DNA from: Torreya grandis
Lineage: Eukaryota; Streptophyta; Pinopsida; Cupressales; Taxaceae
Assembly: GCA_037957365.1 (NCBI GenBank)
Contig: JARHVA010008348.1
Span: forward strand, 154,501-218,500
Length of the DNA: 64,000 nt
Reading direction: 5' to 3'
Position 1 is the first letter of the stretch; each line of letters begins with the position of its first letter. A program made the position numbers and the translations under genes. This document shows positions 12,438-21,995 of this stretch, piece after piece. The notes beneath the pieces were generated by a model, which saw nothing but the letters and a program-made list of their open reading frames with translations, made no database searches and was not told the DNA's origin.

Positions 12438-12603
12438 TTTAGAGTAAAAATTTACTCTACATTTCATTCTATTTTTCAGTCACGCACCACAAAATTTTGT
12501 CTTCACATACTTTGGTTCAAGATGGTGAAGTTTTGAAACAGAGCATGGGCTCTATTTTCCTTTTGATTAATTTTTGTCTAAGTGTCGGGATAAAGGGAAA
12601 GAT

Positions 12604-13423
12604 GACAAGTGTCATCCTCTAAGGCATCCTTTCTCAAGTAGAAATGCCAAGTGTCATTGTCCAAGGCACCTTTCATATTTTCTATGAGTTCGTCAAAATG
12701 TGCCATGTATCTCACAGTGACTCAGTGGAATGCACCAAGTGTCAGCATCTACATTTTCATATCAGCACCCATGTTTCATCTTTTTTTTAGTGAAGGGTTT
12801 TAACAAGCTAAGTATCAGGGTCAAGCAGAAAGCACCAAGTGGCAGTTGTAGAAGGTCTCAATGTTGATTTTACAAAAGCAATGGAAGATGCCACATACAT
12901 CAGTAAAGGAGAGCAGAAGCCACCACGAGTCACGATCTGAATTATCTTCAATTTTGCTTCAGTGATATAGCAAAGACTATGGTGGGTCTTAAGCATAGTT
13001 TTTGAAGCAAGTGGAAGCCGCCAGGTGTCACGGTCCATTTAAATGTGAAATGAGACCCATTGGTTTTTATGGTATAAATAGAGTAAAGCAGAGAACGTCA
13101 TGTGTCATCTTCTACAGGTTTCTAAAAGGGTTGTTAAAAGGAGCAGAGACCACCACGTAACCCCAGATAAATAAAGCAGAGATTACCATTTGTCCTTTAA
13201 TGAAGTAACAGAGATCGACACCTATCCCTATGTCACTTTTAAAGTTACTCAGGTAAGAAATGTTGTGGGTCTTATTTTCATTTAAGCTGTTGAAGTTTTG
13301 AGGAAGCGGAGTGCGACAAGTGTCAAAGGTGGAACGATCTTGAGCAAAGACATAAAAGAGTATAAGTTACATGAAAAGTGTTGCATCTCTTCAATGGGTG
13401 CTTTGAAACATGACAAGTGTCAT
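12604..13423 (+). promoter_or_regulatory. Cluster of CCAAGTGTCA-like repeats in E1 U3
   Basis: About a dozen variants of (G/C)(A/C)CAAGTGTCA(TC) lie upstream of the TATA box, for example at 12,604, 12,646, 12,733, 12,833 (CCAAGTGGCA), 13,021 (CCAGGTGTCA), 13,099 (CATGTGTCATC), 13,186 (CATTTGTCC), 13,315 and 13,412. Many are preceded by AAGCAGAGA or a similar word, so the cluster looks like a degenerate 40-110-base repeat. The core resembles ACGTGTC/CACGTG-type bZIP or bHLH sites after CpG loss. The same cluster is present in the 3' LTR (about 22,161-22,980). Regulatory function is inferred. Confidence 0.5.
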
Positions 13424-13638
13424 CCTCCGGTGTTCCCTAAAGTAGTAAGAATAAATTGGTGTTACCTAACATTTAAGAGAATGGAGTGTCCTGCAATCTG
13501 TTTCAACCAATGAATGGCTAGAAGACAAAGCATTTCAAAATCTATAAGATATATTTTGTTAGACAATTCCAATTTGGTGAGATTTTAGTTGGGCCATTAG
13601 ATTGGGAATAAGGAGACAATCTAGAGTGAATCCAAGGC

Positions 13639-13647
13639 TATAAATAA
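13639..13647 (+). promoter_or_regulatory. TATA box of E1 5' LTR
   Basis: TATAAATAA in the context AAGGC-TATAAATAA-GGG. It is conserved in the other LTR at 23,200-23,208, and no other strong TATA lies nearby. Transcription would begin about 30 bases downstream, in the GGATCAGAGATCAGAGAG stretch, which would mark the start of R. Confidence 0.7.
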
Positions 13648-13718
13648 GGGTGCAGAGATCACCAGAAGGAGGATCAGAGATCAGAGAGATTTTTGAGAGT
13701 GATTTATTGTAAAGAGTT

Positions 13719-14080
13719 TAGACTTTCTAGAGCTGTGACTAGTAATATCATTTGCTTTTGTTCTATCTTCTCAAGTTAGAAGGTTTATGTAACTGTGTGT
13801 GTTTCTATGTCTCTTATGTGACTAGAGAATTAATGAGAAGATTGAATCCTATGCCTTTGTTGATATTTTTTGTGTCATTTACAAAAGTAGTCTAAGTTAT
13901 AGACTTTATAGAGTTGTGATTAGGAATGTCATTTGCTTTTGTCTCATTTTCTTGAAATGAAAGGTTTATATAATTATACGTGTTTCTATGCCTCATACAT
14001 GACTAGAAAATTCAAATAAAAAGATTGAACCCTATGCCTTTGTTGACATTTTCTATATCACAACAAAAGTGGTCTATGCT
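13719..14080 (+). repeat. 181-base tandem duplication in E1 LTR
   Basis: Two head-to-tail copies begin TAGACTTT at 13,719 and 13,900. Shared landmarks are ATCATTTGCTTTTGT, GAAGGTTTATGTAA/GAAAGGTTTATATAA, GTTTCTATGTCTC/GTTTCTATGCCTC, GATTGAA(T/C)CCTATGCCTTTGTTGA and ACAAAAGT(A/G)GTCTA. The same pair, with the same 181-base spacing, is in the 3' LTR (23,280 and 23,461), so the duplication arose in the family before this insertion. The two units are visibly diverged. Confidence 0.85.
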
Positions 14081-14401
14081 ATGAGCCTTTGTTTCTATTG
14101 TTTCCATCTTCTACATTGATCATGTACTTGTTTGCTCTTAAATGTAAATGAATCCTACATATAGTCTCACTGTGCTCAGGATTAAGGTTGAGTGACATTT
14201 AGGCACATCACCATAGATTAGATTTCCTTTCTTGCATTTGTGTTTCTGATTTAAATTACTATCCCTTTTCCCAGTATCTACTTAATATAGAGAAGAACTA
14301 GCTTCTTTAAAATTTAGAGGTTATTTCAAGTCACAAGTCCCATATCTTGAAACTTCCCTTTGTTGTTGATTAGAATCAAGTGTAATTTTAAATCATCAAT
14401 A

Positions 14402-14424
14402 GTTTTTGGCATACTCGATGGGAC
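14402..14424 (+). other. E1 primer-binding site (tRNA-Asp-like, degraded)
   Basis: Directly after the LTR the sequence reads GTTTTTGGCATACTCGATGG. This lines up with the (T)TGGCGCCGTTG... primer site complementary to tRNA-Asp used by Athila/Tat-type plant Gypsy elements, with the CpG positions lost. E2 has a comparable degraded site at the same place. The tRNA assignment is an inference from the flanking T run and the TGGC/GGGAC ends. Confidence 0.5.
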
Positions 14425-14451
14425 CAATCTTGAAGTTTCTTTCAAGATCAT

Positions 14452-16334
14452 ATGAACCAAAGAGCTACGAGGAGTCATAGCTATAGACCAGTGACCAGAT
14501 CACAATCTACTATAAATTCAAGTATTCTTTTGCCACCTTTGGTAACTAGTCCAAGAAGAAGAGTCAATCATTTTATACCAATACCAAGAGTAAATATGGG
14601 ATCCCCTATACCCCCAAGAAATTATGCAAGTTAGAACATTGGTAGTCCATTGATTCTTTCAATACCCCCAACCACTTGGGGCCCTATCCCAGTGATTGCC
14701 CTAAAAGCTCTACCTAAATTCAGTGGGAAAGACTTAAAACACTTGAAAAGCATCTGCATGATGTATCAGATGTCTGTGCTATACATGTTGTCACACAACA
14801 AAATGTGGCCATAACATTATTAGTAGCTTCTTTTAAAGGAAAAGCTTTGGAATGGTATAGGTCCCTGACCCCAAATACCATTTCTACATGGGATCAGCTT
14901 GAAGATCTTTTCTTTGAAAGATTCGTAGAGAAGGGTGATAAGTCTTCTTTATTACAACAATTAATTACCATTCAAAGGAGACCACAAGAAGCCATGACTA
15001 ACTTCAATTTTAGATTTCAAAAAACTTGGGATAGAATCCCTGCTATAGCTAGGCCATTACCAGGTATGGCTATAGTATTTTATCTTAATGCTTTGAATTC
15101 AGATATATCTTTTATGATTCAGTCACTTGGAGTACACACTTTGCTAGAGGCTTATGAATATGCAGTCAGGGCTGAGAATAATTTAATAGATGCTAGAAAG
15201 TTACCTACAAGGCCTCCCATGCCCATGTTCCTAGAAATTTCCTTGCCATTACCTCAAGAAGCCCCTAAATCTATATCCCCACCTATGTCTATGTACACCT
15301 ATCCTCAACCTTCTGATAAAGAAATTGTTCCCTCTCAGTCATCTGAGCTAAATGATATCAAGAATATCCTAAGGACATTTTCTAATGAGCTGATCAATAT
15401 AAAAAGATAGCAGAATACTTTCCTTAAGTCTCCCTATCAAGGCTATCAAGGAAACAAATTTTCATCTCAGCCAAACCAATACCAGGGTCCTCCAAGACAA
15501 ACTAACCATTAGCCAACAAATCAATTAGTTGTCATCCCCACACCCTCACAGACTATTCCTCCCAATTCAAATAGGGAGATTGTTCTAAGGCAAAATAACT
15601 ATGTGGATAACACTAATGCCTGGTGTTTCCCTTGCAGTAATGCTCATACACCTAGAGACTATCCTATGGGTAATCTATAACAAAAGGTGGTAGAGCAAAT
15701 AAGAATGGATGATCAATTTACAAGTTCTAGTGACAATCAAGCCTACCAGTCTTTTGGTATGAAGAATTCAATCTTAATGGCTTAGATGCAAGGGATGTCC
15801 TCGGAACAAGAGGAAGAAATAGCCCCAGAACATGCTTTGTTCTCATGGGTTGAAGATGAAGAATTAGTTTTCTTGAATGAAGCATCCACCTCCAAAAATC
15901 TAGTGGTGCAATCTGATTACTACACCAGATCAAAGAGAAGGATGGTGGAACAACCTAAGATTGTAAATAGTCAAGTCATGGAGAATCCTGCATTTCAAGG
16001 ACAAAGAAACACTATTGTTAGACAAGAAGTGCCTCAGCTGATGCAGAATCAAGGGATTCTTACACAAATTCATTAAAAAACAAGATATCCTTATTCTCAA
16101 AGAACTCAAACTTTGGGACCAATAAATGTGGTGGATCAATTGAAGGAGACTCCAGCACAAGTATCAATATGGGATATATTGGATATTCCTAAACAAAATA
16201 CACTAATACAAGAAGCTCTATAAGGCCAAGTAGTGCCAAAAGGTACTGTTACCAAAGAAGGACCTGCTAGAAAAGAAAATTTCAAAGATATAGTTCATCT
16301 ACAGACAACAGCTCTAGTGAATAATACAGCAGAG
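14452..16334 (+). pseudogene. E1 gag
   Basis: Gag packages element RNA. The first ATG after the primer site begins MNQRATRSHSYRPVTRSQS, a basic N-terminus. LPKFSG near 14,713 starts the capsid. A frameshift near 14,727 moves to the frame that stays open from 14,754 to 15,408, with the classic retrotransposon gag core FKGKALEWYRSL, WDQLEDLFFERF and FNFRFQKTWDRIP. A Pro-rich stretch follows, then the zinc knuckle CFPCSNAHTPRDYP near 15,627-15,668, whose last Cys is Tyr. The C-terminal part (15,786-16,076) is acidic, then Gln-rich. The stops at 15,408, 15,490, 15,678, 15,783, 16,074 and 16,221 are TAG/TAA. A second frameshift lies near 16,335, before the protease. Confidence 0.85.
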
Positions 16335-16348
16335 TAAGCAAATCTAAA

Positions 16349-17690
16349 CTGGATCCCTTCTATTTAACTTTGATAGTGGGTAAGAAATTGCTGCATAATG
16401 CAATGATTGATTTAGGGGCTAATACTATAGTAATGCCCAAGCAAGAAGCTGATGCTTTAGAAATTAAGTATGAACCACTTAATAAAGGAGTCATACTATT
16501 AGATGGCAAAGCAGTACAAACCATAGGGAGAATCAAGCAACTCCAATTAGAATTATATGCTTGTCCCAATATAATTGTAAATCAAGATGTAGTAGTGATA
16601 AATATACCTCCTATTTTTGGCTTATGTTTATCAAGAGAATTTACAGCCAAAATAGGAGGATATATGTCCCTTGATTGGTCTCATCTCATCTTAAGAACCA
16701 AATACAGTTCAAAGATGAATATATTGTCTGAACCATTATATAAATATCACATCACTAATGAGCCCACTACAAAGTTAGAGGCAGCCCATGTTATGATGAA
16801 TAAAGAAGAAAGGGTTTTTGTCAAAGAGTTAGGTGAATGGACTGAATATAATCATGAAGAAGAAAATGATCATTTATTAGCTATGATGCAAAGTGACCCA
16901 TATGGAAATTATGACTCTATTGGTCTGGGTACTTACATTATACTTGATGAAGATCATAGAATTCCAAATGTTCTAGAGGAAGATAAGTCAAAAGATACGT
17001 CTTCTATCAATCATCAGGCCTCTTATGAATCCCAAATTCCTAGTGAGAAACCACAAGGACATACCTTAACCTCTAATGAAGAAGAAATAATTTCTTATTT
17101 TCTTCTTACTTTGAAAGATGATGTAGAGGAACATGGACATTTCCTAGATCATGATTTGAATGATTTGCTTGAAATCATTGGGTCAAGTTATACCATTTTT
17201 CAAGATAGCTATGAGCTAGTTGCAGAGGAAGAAAATAGCATTGAGCCTCAATTACATGTGCAAAATTATTGCAAACTTTCATAATTATCCTTTCAAGATA
17301 TTGGTAATTTTGAAGTTATTAAAGAGGAAGATCATGCAGTAGAACATGAGTTTGAGGAAAGAGGAGTTAAGTCAATAAATGATATATGTCAAAAGGCTTC
17401 TGTTGATGAGCATATGGTTGTTAACTTCTTGGTAAAACATCCCAATATCAATAACCGATATTTGATGAGCTTCCAAGAACAAGAAGAGCTTATGTATGTC
17501 AAAAGCATGTTTGACTTAGACTCACTTGATGCAAGCAAATCAATGTGGCATACATAGAGGGAAATTCACCAAAGCTATATCCAATTCAATCACTTATATG
17601 GCAATATAAGTTGGCTTGTCATGAAAGAGACTTTAGAAATTTTTCTTTTGATCTAGGAGGGAGACAAAGATGCTTCATTAATGTAGTTAG
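16349..17690 (+). pseudogene. E1 aspartic protease with long acidic tail
   Basis: The protease cuts the polyprotein in the particle. The frame reads LDPFYLTLIVGKKLLHNAMI, then DLGANTIVMP at 16,409-16,438. The catalytic D-S-G has become D-L-G, a one-base TCA to TTA change. GRIKQLQLELYACPN and VVVINIPPIFGLCLSREF follow, as in Athila-like proteases. From about residue 150 the protein is acidic and unrecognised. The frame is open to 17,281 (304 codons from 16,370), then continues past TAA with few stops to about 17,690. No RT follows, which is the key oddity of E1. The TTG at 16,370 is not a real start; the domain is part of a longer gag-pro frame. Confidence 0.82.
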
Positions 17691-18145
17691 GTAGTTTCCC
17701 CTTTTTGTATTGCTTTATTTTCCTACTTTATTTTCCCATTTTTTGTTTTCCCACTTTTCTTTTAAATAAGTGTTCATTGAACATGTAGTCGGTAGCTTAG
17801 AATTTTCAAATTTTTCAAAAATCTACAATACATTGAATGTCTCCCAAATCTTTAGAAATCCCTAAGGTACCTTGCGCTACCACTTGCATAACATGCCTAT
17901 CTCACTATTCCATAAAGATTGAGTAAGATTTGCTAACGGTTATCTGAGTTTAATGCCATTTTAAGACTTGATAGGTCAATAAATACCTCTTAGTAAGATT
18001 TAAAGTTTACAAGTTCTCAAACATTCTTGCATCTACATGAAAATATCCTACTACTTGCATTTTTCTATGCTTAGTAAACTTGATTCAGTGAAAGTATTTC
18101 CATTTTGCAAAAGTTCATACAAGCTATCATAGAGAAGATATAGAG
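17691..18145 (+). other. E1 spacer between gag-pro and ORF3
   Basis: Non-coding. It opens with a pyrimidine-rich tract (TTTCCCCTTTTTGTATTGC at 17,695, then repeated TTTTCC words to about 17,765). A similar tract follows the end of integrase in G1 (TTTTCCATTTTTGTATATTT at 24,107). The tract therefore marks the post-pol position in related elements, and in E1 it directly follows the protease. Confidence 0.55.
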
Positions 18146-21100
18146 ATGGAGGGGGCACAATCTTCACAATAAGGAGCTAGGATATATGAATCCCTTGATA
18201 AGTTTATTTCAAGTAAATCATATGCTTTAGCTCCTACATAGCCATTAAAGACCTATCCATGGACCAAGTTTCTTGAAGCTAGTCAAGCAAGTGACCCAGG
18301 AAAAATAAAAGATTATGCGGATGGCATCATGGACCCAATTTTTTAGGGAGCTAGTAGCAAAAATATTAGAGAAGGGGCACATCAAAGGTGTCTATAGAGG
18401 GCTAGAGTAGGGCAATATGAAACATTCACCATGAGGATATGTACCTCACAACTAGCTCAATTCATTGTCCCAGCTGTGCATCCATGCCTTGACCTGGTTG
18501 AATTATGTGTAGACTTGTTCCATGCACCTTCATGCACCATTCAACGAGGTCCATTCACAGTGCAAATCACACCACAAGCTATTAGGGATATGTTAGCCCT
18601 ACATCATGATAGTATACCTACATTTCCCACTATTGATAAAATGTAAAGAACATGGGCAAACATCAACACTTAGTTAAGGTTCCTAAGATCTAAATTACAA
18701 ATGGGTGATGTTGACACTACGGTACCCACACTCCCTACACCAAGAGCTCAATTCACCCAGGCTAGCCAAGATGCATTTTCAATGATAGCTTTCATCTTTG
18801 GCAAGAAAGATGATATGGTAGTTTATGCAGAACAAATGGCTATTTTCTTCAGGCTGAAGACCGTTGATAAAACCTAGGAGTATCAGCTTGAATTCTTTGA
18901 ACAAATTACTTTCTCAATGCTAAAATAACTAGCCCATTTTAGATCAAATGAAGTGTTTAGGTATTCTTCCTATTTGTTCCACCTCATGCTTTTTCATAAA
19001 TCTGACCTCTTTGCCCAACATATGTACCTTAATATGTATGACCCAGATTTTGATCTCTAAAGGAACATCCCTATGTCTGCATGGACACACATTTTGTCAA
19101 AGACTAGTGACCCATATGAAATTTGGGAATTATTTATTACCCCTATTTTTTACCACCTCAGCCCCAAACCAGCTATGAATAGATTATTCCCAATTGTTTC
19201 AAATCTTTTGGCCAATTGCCCCATTCCTTATGATTTCTATTTTGGATCCTACCATACCATTATAAGAGTCCATGGTTTTTATGGGGAACCAATATTGCTA
19301 CCTAAGATTTTGACACTTAGGTTAGCATTCCTAGAGGTCACCAAGTAGGTATCCATAGTTGAAAATGTGTTTGGTTCTAGGAAGAGAAAAATAAAAATGT
19401 ATGATCTCTCGTGGATGATAACTAGCATGGTTTTGGAAACTAGAGACGCTGAAGTTGTGTTGCTCAGAAAGCTAGCCTTTCTGGGTTTCCTTTTAATAAA
19501 AGACAAATGGGTTTATGACCCAAATAGTTTTATAGCCTCCTAGGTAAGGACTCATAGGGTGGTAACCATAATTGCACATGAAGGCCACCCCTTTTGGAAG
19601 AATAGACAAAATCCTAGGGAAGACACTGTAGGTTTTTATGTTGAGTTAACAGACTTGCCCCTTCCACAAAATAGGCCATGGGAAACATTCTATGTCAAAT
19701 AAATGGATTATGATCCTAAAGTTAGAATGAAATCTAGCTTAAGAAGAACATTAAAGAATAAATATTGGGATGCCAAAGAAATAGAGGCCTATTGGAAATA
19801 TAGGTAGGAAATTTGTCAAACAACCCATTCTTTCAAAAATGTAGACGCAGATGAAAGATGGGAAGAACTATGGGATGAGTGTCATCTCTCCCTTGTATCT
19901 AGCCCAGAGATATGTAATTTGCTAACACTGAGTTTAGAGTAGGAAGCTAGGGCTAGGTCAAGTCAAGAATCACAAGCCTCAAAACAAACTGTAGTTGTAA
20001 TAACTATATCAGTCTGGCCTCAATCTCTCAGTGCCATAGAAATGCAAAAAAGTGTGGTGCCTTCATCATCACAAGCTTCCCCATCAGCCCTAGTTATATG
20101 TATTCCTAGTTCTCCACAAGAAGTAGATGTGGAAGTAAAAAGGACACAACAAGAAGAAGAGACACCTAAGAAATGAAAGAGGGTGCAGTTTTAGTTCAGT
20201 TCAAAAGAGGAGATAGACACCACACAGTACCAATTATAGGGTACTGTAATTATTCCTCTGGTAAGTATTATTCCTCCCTCTCCTTCTCAGTCTATTTCTT
20301 CTCCTATTGGCATGATGATTTCATCTAGTCAGATGACATCCCCTACCACTTTTGCCATTCCCATTTCTCACTTCAACCCATCTATGCCACCTCAGGCTTT
20401 AACATTAACTCATTTCTCCCCTTCTATTCCCAAGAAACTTTCCCCTCAAATTACCCATAGCCAACAATTGGCTATTCAATATGGTCTACCACAAGGACAT
20501 CCTTTTGTGGGTGGACACATTACCTCTCCTTCTACCTTCCAGACCCAAGCAGATTCTGTTAAGAAGGCAAGTGAAGCCCAAAGAGAGAAAAAGAAGATTA
20601 AGGAAAATAAAGCATTGGCTACACCCCATATGTGGTCACAATTTGACCCCATCTAGTAGTAATTGATGGTGACTCATTTGTCACGAAATGTAATAAAGCT
20701 AATGGAGTAGATGCAATTGGAAGATTACATGATGAATGCGATGGCCATTGACATGTCCCTCTTTAGGCCACAGGACAAAATTGAGCTACTGATAGAATCC
20801 ACTTCTATAGTTACTGAAGATTACTTGAAGGTATCAAAGAGGCTACATAAGATGGAAGTCGAGATAGCCAAGGAAAAGGCAAACTATAATAGTTTGACCT
20901 CAAAGATCAATAAGAATGACAATGAAATAGAGAATCTAAATAAATGGTTGCAAAAAAATTGTTTCTCTTCAGACTCATCAGGTAGTTCACGCCCAAAATT
21001 ATTCTTTAAAAGTAGGGCTCACACAGGTAAAGGATGCGGTGATGACCCTTAGGCATGAAAAGACATCATTGTAAGGAAAAGGTGAGGAACACTTGTTGCA

Positions 21101-21920
21101 AGTTACCTAATTACAACAAAAGCTGCTAGCTGAATATAATAATACTACGACCATACAAGCCAAATTTCACTCAAAACAATAGAGAGCAACATAATTGACA
21201 CTAGAGCTAGCTAATAGGCCAAAGAGTGTTAGAGTATTAAGTCTGGTAAAGGAGCTATATGAATCCATGTGGAAGAGAATCTCTTTAGATAATATTCAGC
21301 TCAAGCCATCTCTTGCCTTCCTACTAAATGCACAAAAATTATGCAAAAAGGTGGAGAGTTTAGTTGTAAATACTCTGGCTATAGTCTTTAAGAGAGTAAT
21401 GGATTCACAAACATTACTGCAAAAGCTCTATGATGCAATAGATGCAACATTGTCAATAGTAGGAATTAATGACATAATGGTTGCTACCAAGTGAGTAAAT
21501 GAGGTTCTCAGTTGTAATTCTATAGCCACTAGTTGCAAAGAGCTTTTAGATGTCATGAAGGAAGGAATCAATGAAATGAAACAACATGTTGAAGATCTAG
21601 TATAATTAGGTTTTCCTTCTCTATTTCCTGATGACAACACCATGCTGATGGTAGAAGAAATTAAACCTTTTCTATTGGCCAAATAGAAGGATCAAATAGT
21701 TTTCTAGGATCTAAGGGATGATTCATCAGTCCCTGAAGTAGAAGCTATCTTGGTTCCTGTTTCCCAGCTCAAATTCAAATTGAAGGCTATTCAAATTTTG
21801 CAACATTTTTCACATAAGGATATTATTAACCTTAATTTAGCCTTCAATGAATTGTAAAGTAAGCAAGGATTATCTGATGATGAGTGGTCTGCCTACCAGA
21901 TAGCATTGCTAAAGCTATGA
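18146..21920 (+). pseudogene. E1 ORF3: long extra protein with coiled-coil C-terminus
   Basis: From ATG at 18,146 one frame runs about 969 codons to 21,052. It is broken by about nineteen stops up to 20,656, mostly TAG. A shifted frame then continues to about 21,920, for roughly 1,250 codons in all. Residues 1-600 look globular: VPAVHPCLDLVELCVDLF, then RGPFTVQITPQAIRDMLAL, resembling in style the N-terminal part of 'putative plant transposon protein' domains. WVYDPNSF and RPWETFYVK follow. Residues 600-840 are a Ser/Pro/Gln-rich linker with many SPSQ and PPSPS words. From about 855 a helical coiled coil begins (YLKVSKRLHKMEVEIAKEKA, then NDNEIENLNKWLQ) and continues in the shifted frame. It lies where Athila-type elements carry an extra ORF, but I see no signal peptide or clear membrane segment. 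Function is unknown. Confidence 0.75.
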
Positions 21921-21995
21921 TTTTGAAATTTTGATCTAGTGGGAGTTGTGGTTTCTTTTTGAGTAGGCTTAAAAGTCCTTGGGGTCGCCAATAAC
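21921..21995 (+). other. E1 3' end with candidate purine tract
   Basis: The sequence between the end of ORF3 and the 3' LTR holds AGTGGGAGTTGTGG (about 21,939) and CTTGGGGTCGCCAATAAC just before TGTAGAG. Either G-rich run could be the degraded plus-strand primer. GGGGTCGCCA near the LTR edge is a recurring motif near the ends of large plant Gypsy elements. The exact primer site is not resolved. Confidence 0.4.

Larger units (their letters stand above)
12438..14401 (+). repeat. E1 5' LTR
   Basis: Direct repeat of 21,996-23,962. It starts TTTAGAG (TGTAGAG in the 3' copy) and ends TCATCAATA, so the termini are TG...TA rather than TG...CA. The first bases form a near-perfect palindrome, TAGAGTAAA-AA-TTTACTCTA. 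U3 carries about a dozen copies of a CCAAGTGTCA-like word (12,604-13,423). A TATA box lies at 13,639, and a 181-base tandem duplication occupies the R/U5 side. Boundaries are set by loss of similarity at both ends together with the target duplication. Confidence 0.92.

Noticed and set aside
12808..13038. 76-codon reverse frame, repeated at 22,365-22,595
   Set aside because: It appears twice only because it lies in the two LTR copies; it is in the promoter region and has no motif.
18146..20656. TAG/TAA read as glutamine by a variant nuclear code (ciliate or green-alga style)
   Set aside because: The bias of stops toward Gln positions is striking, but TGA stops, Trp/Arg-type losses, frameshifts and lost catalytic residues occur too, and the elements are plant Gypsy types. 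Deamination of methylated CAG/CAA explains it.
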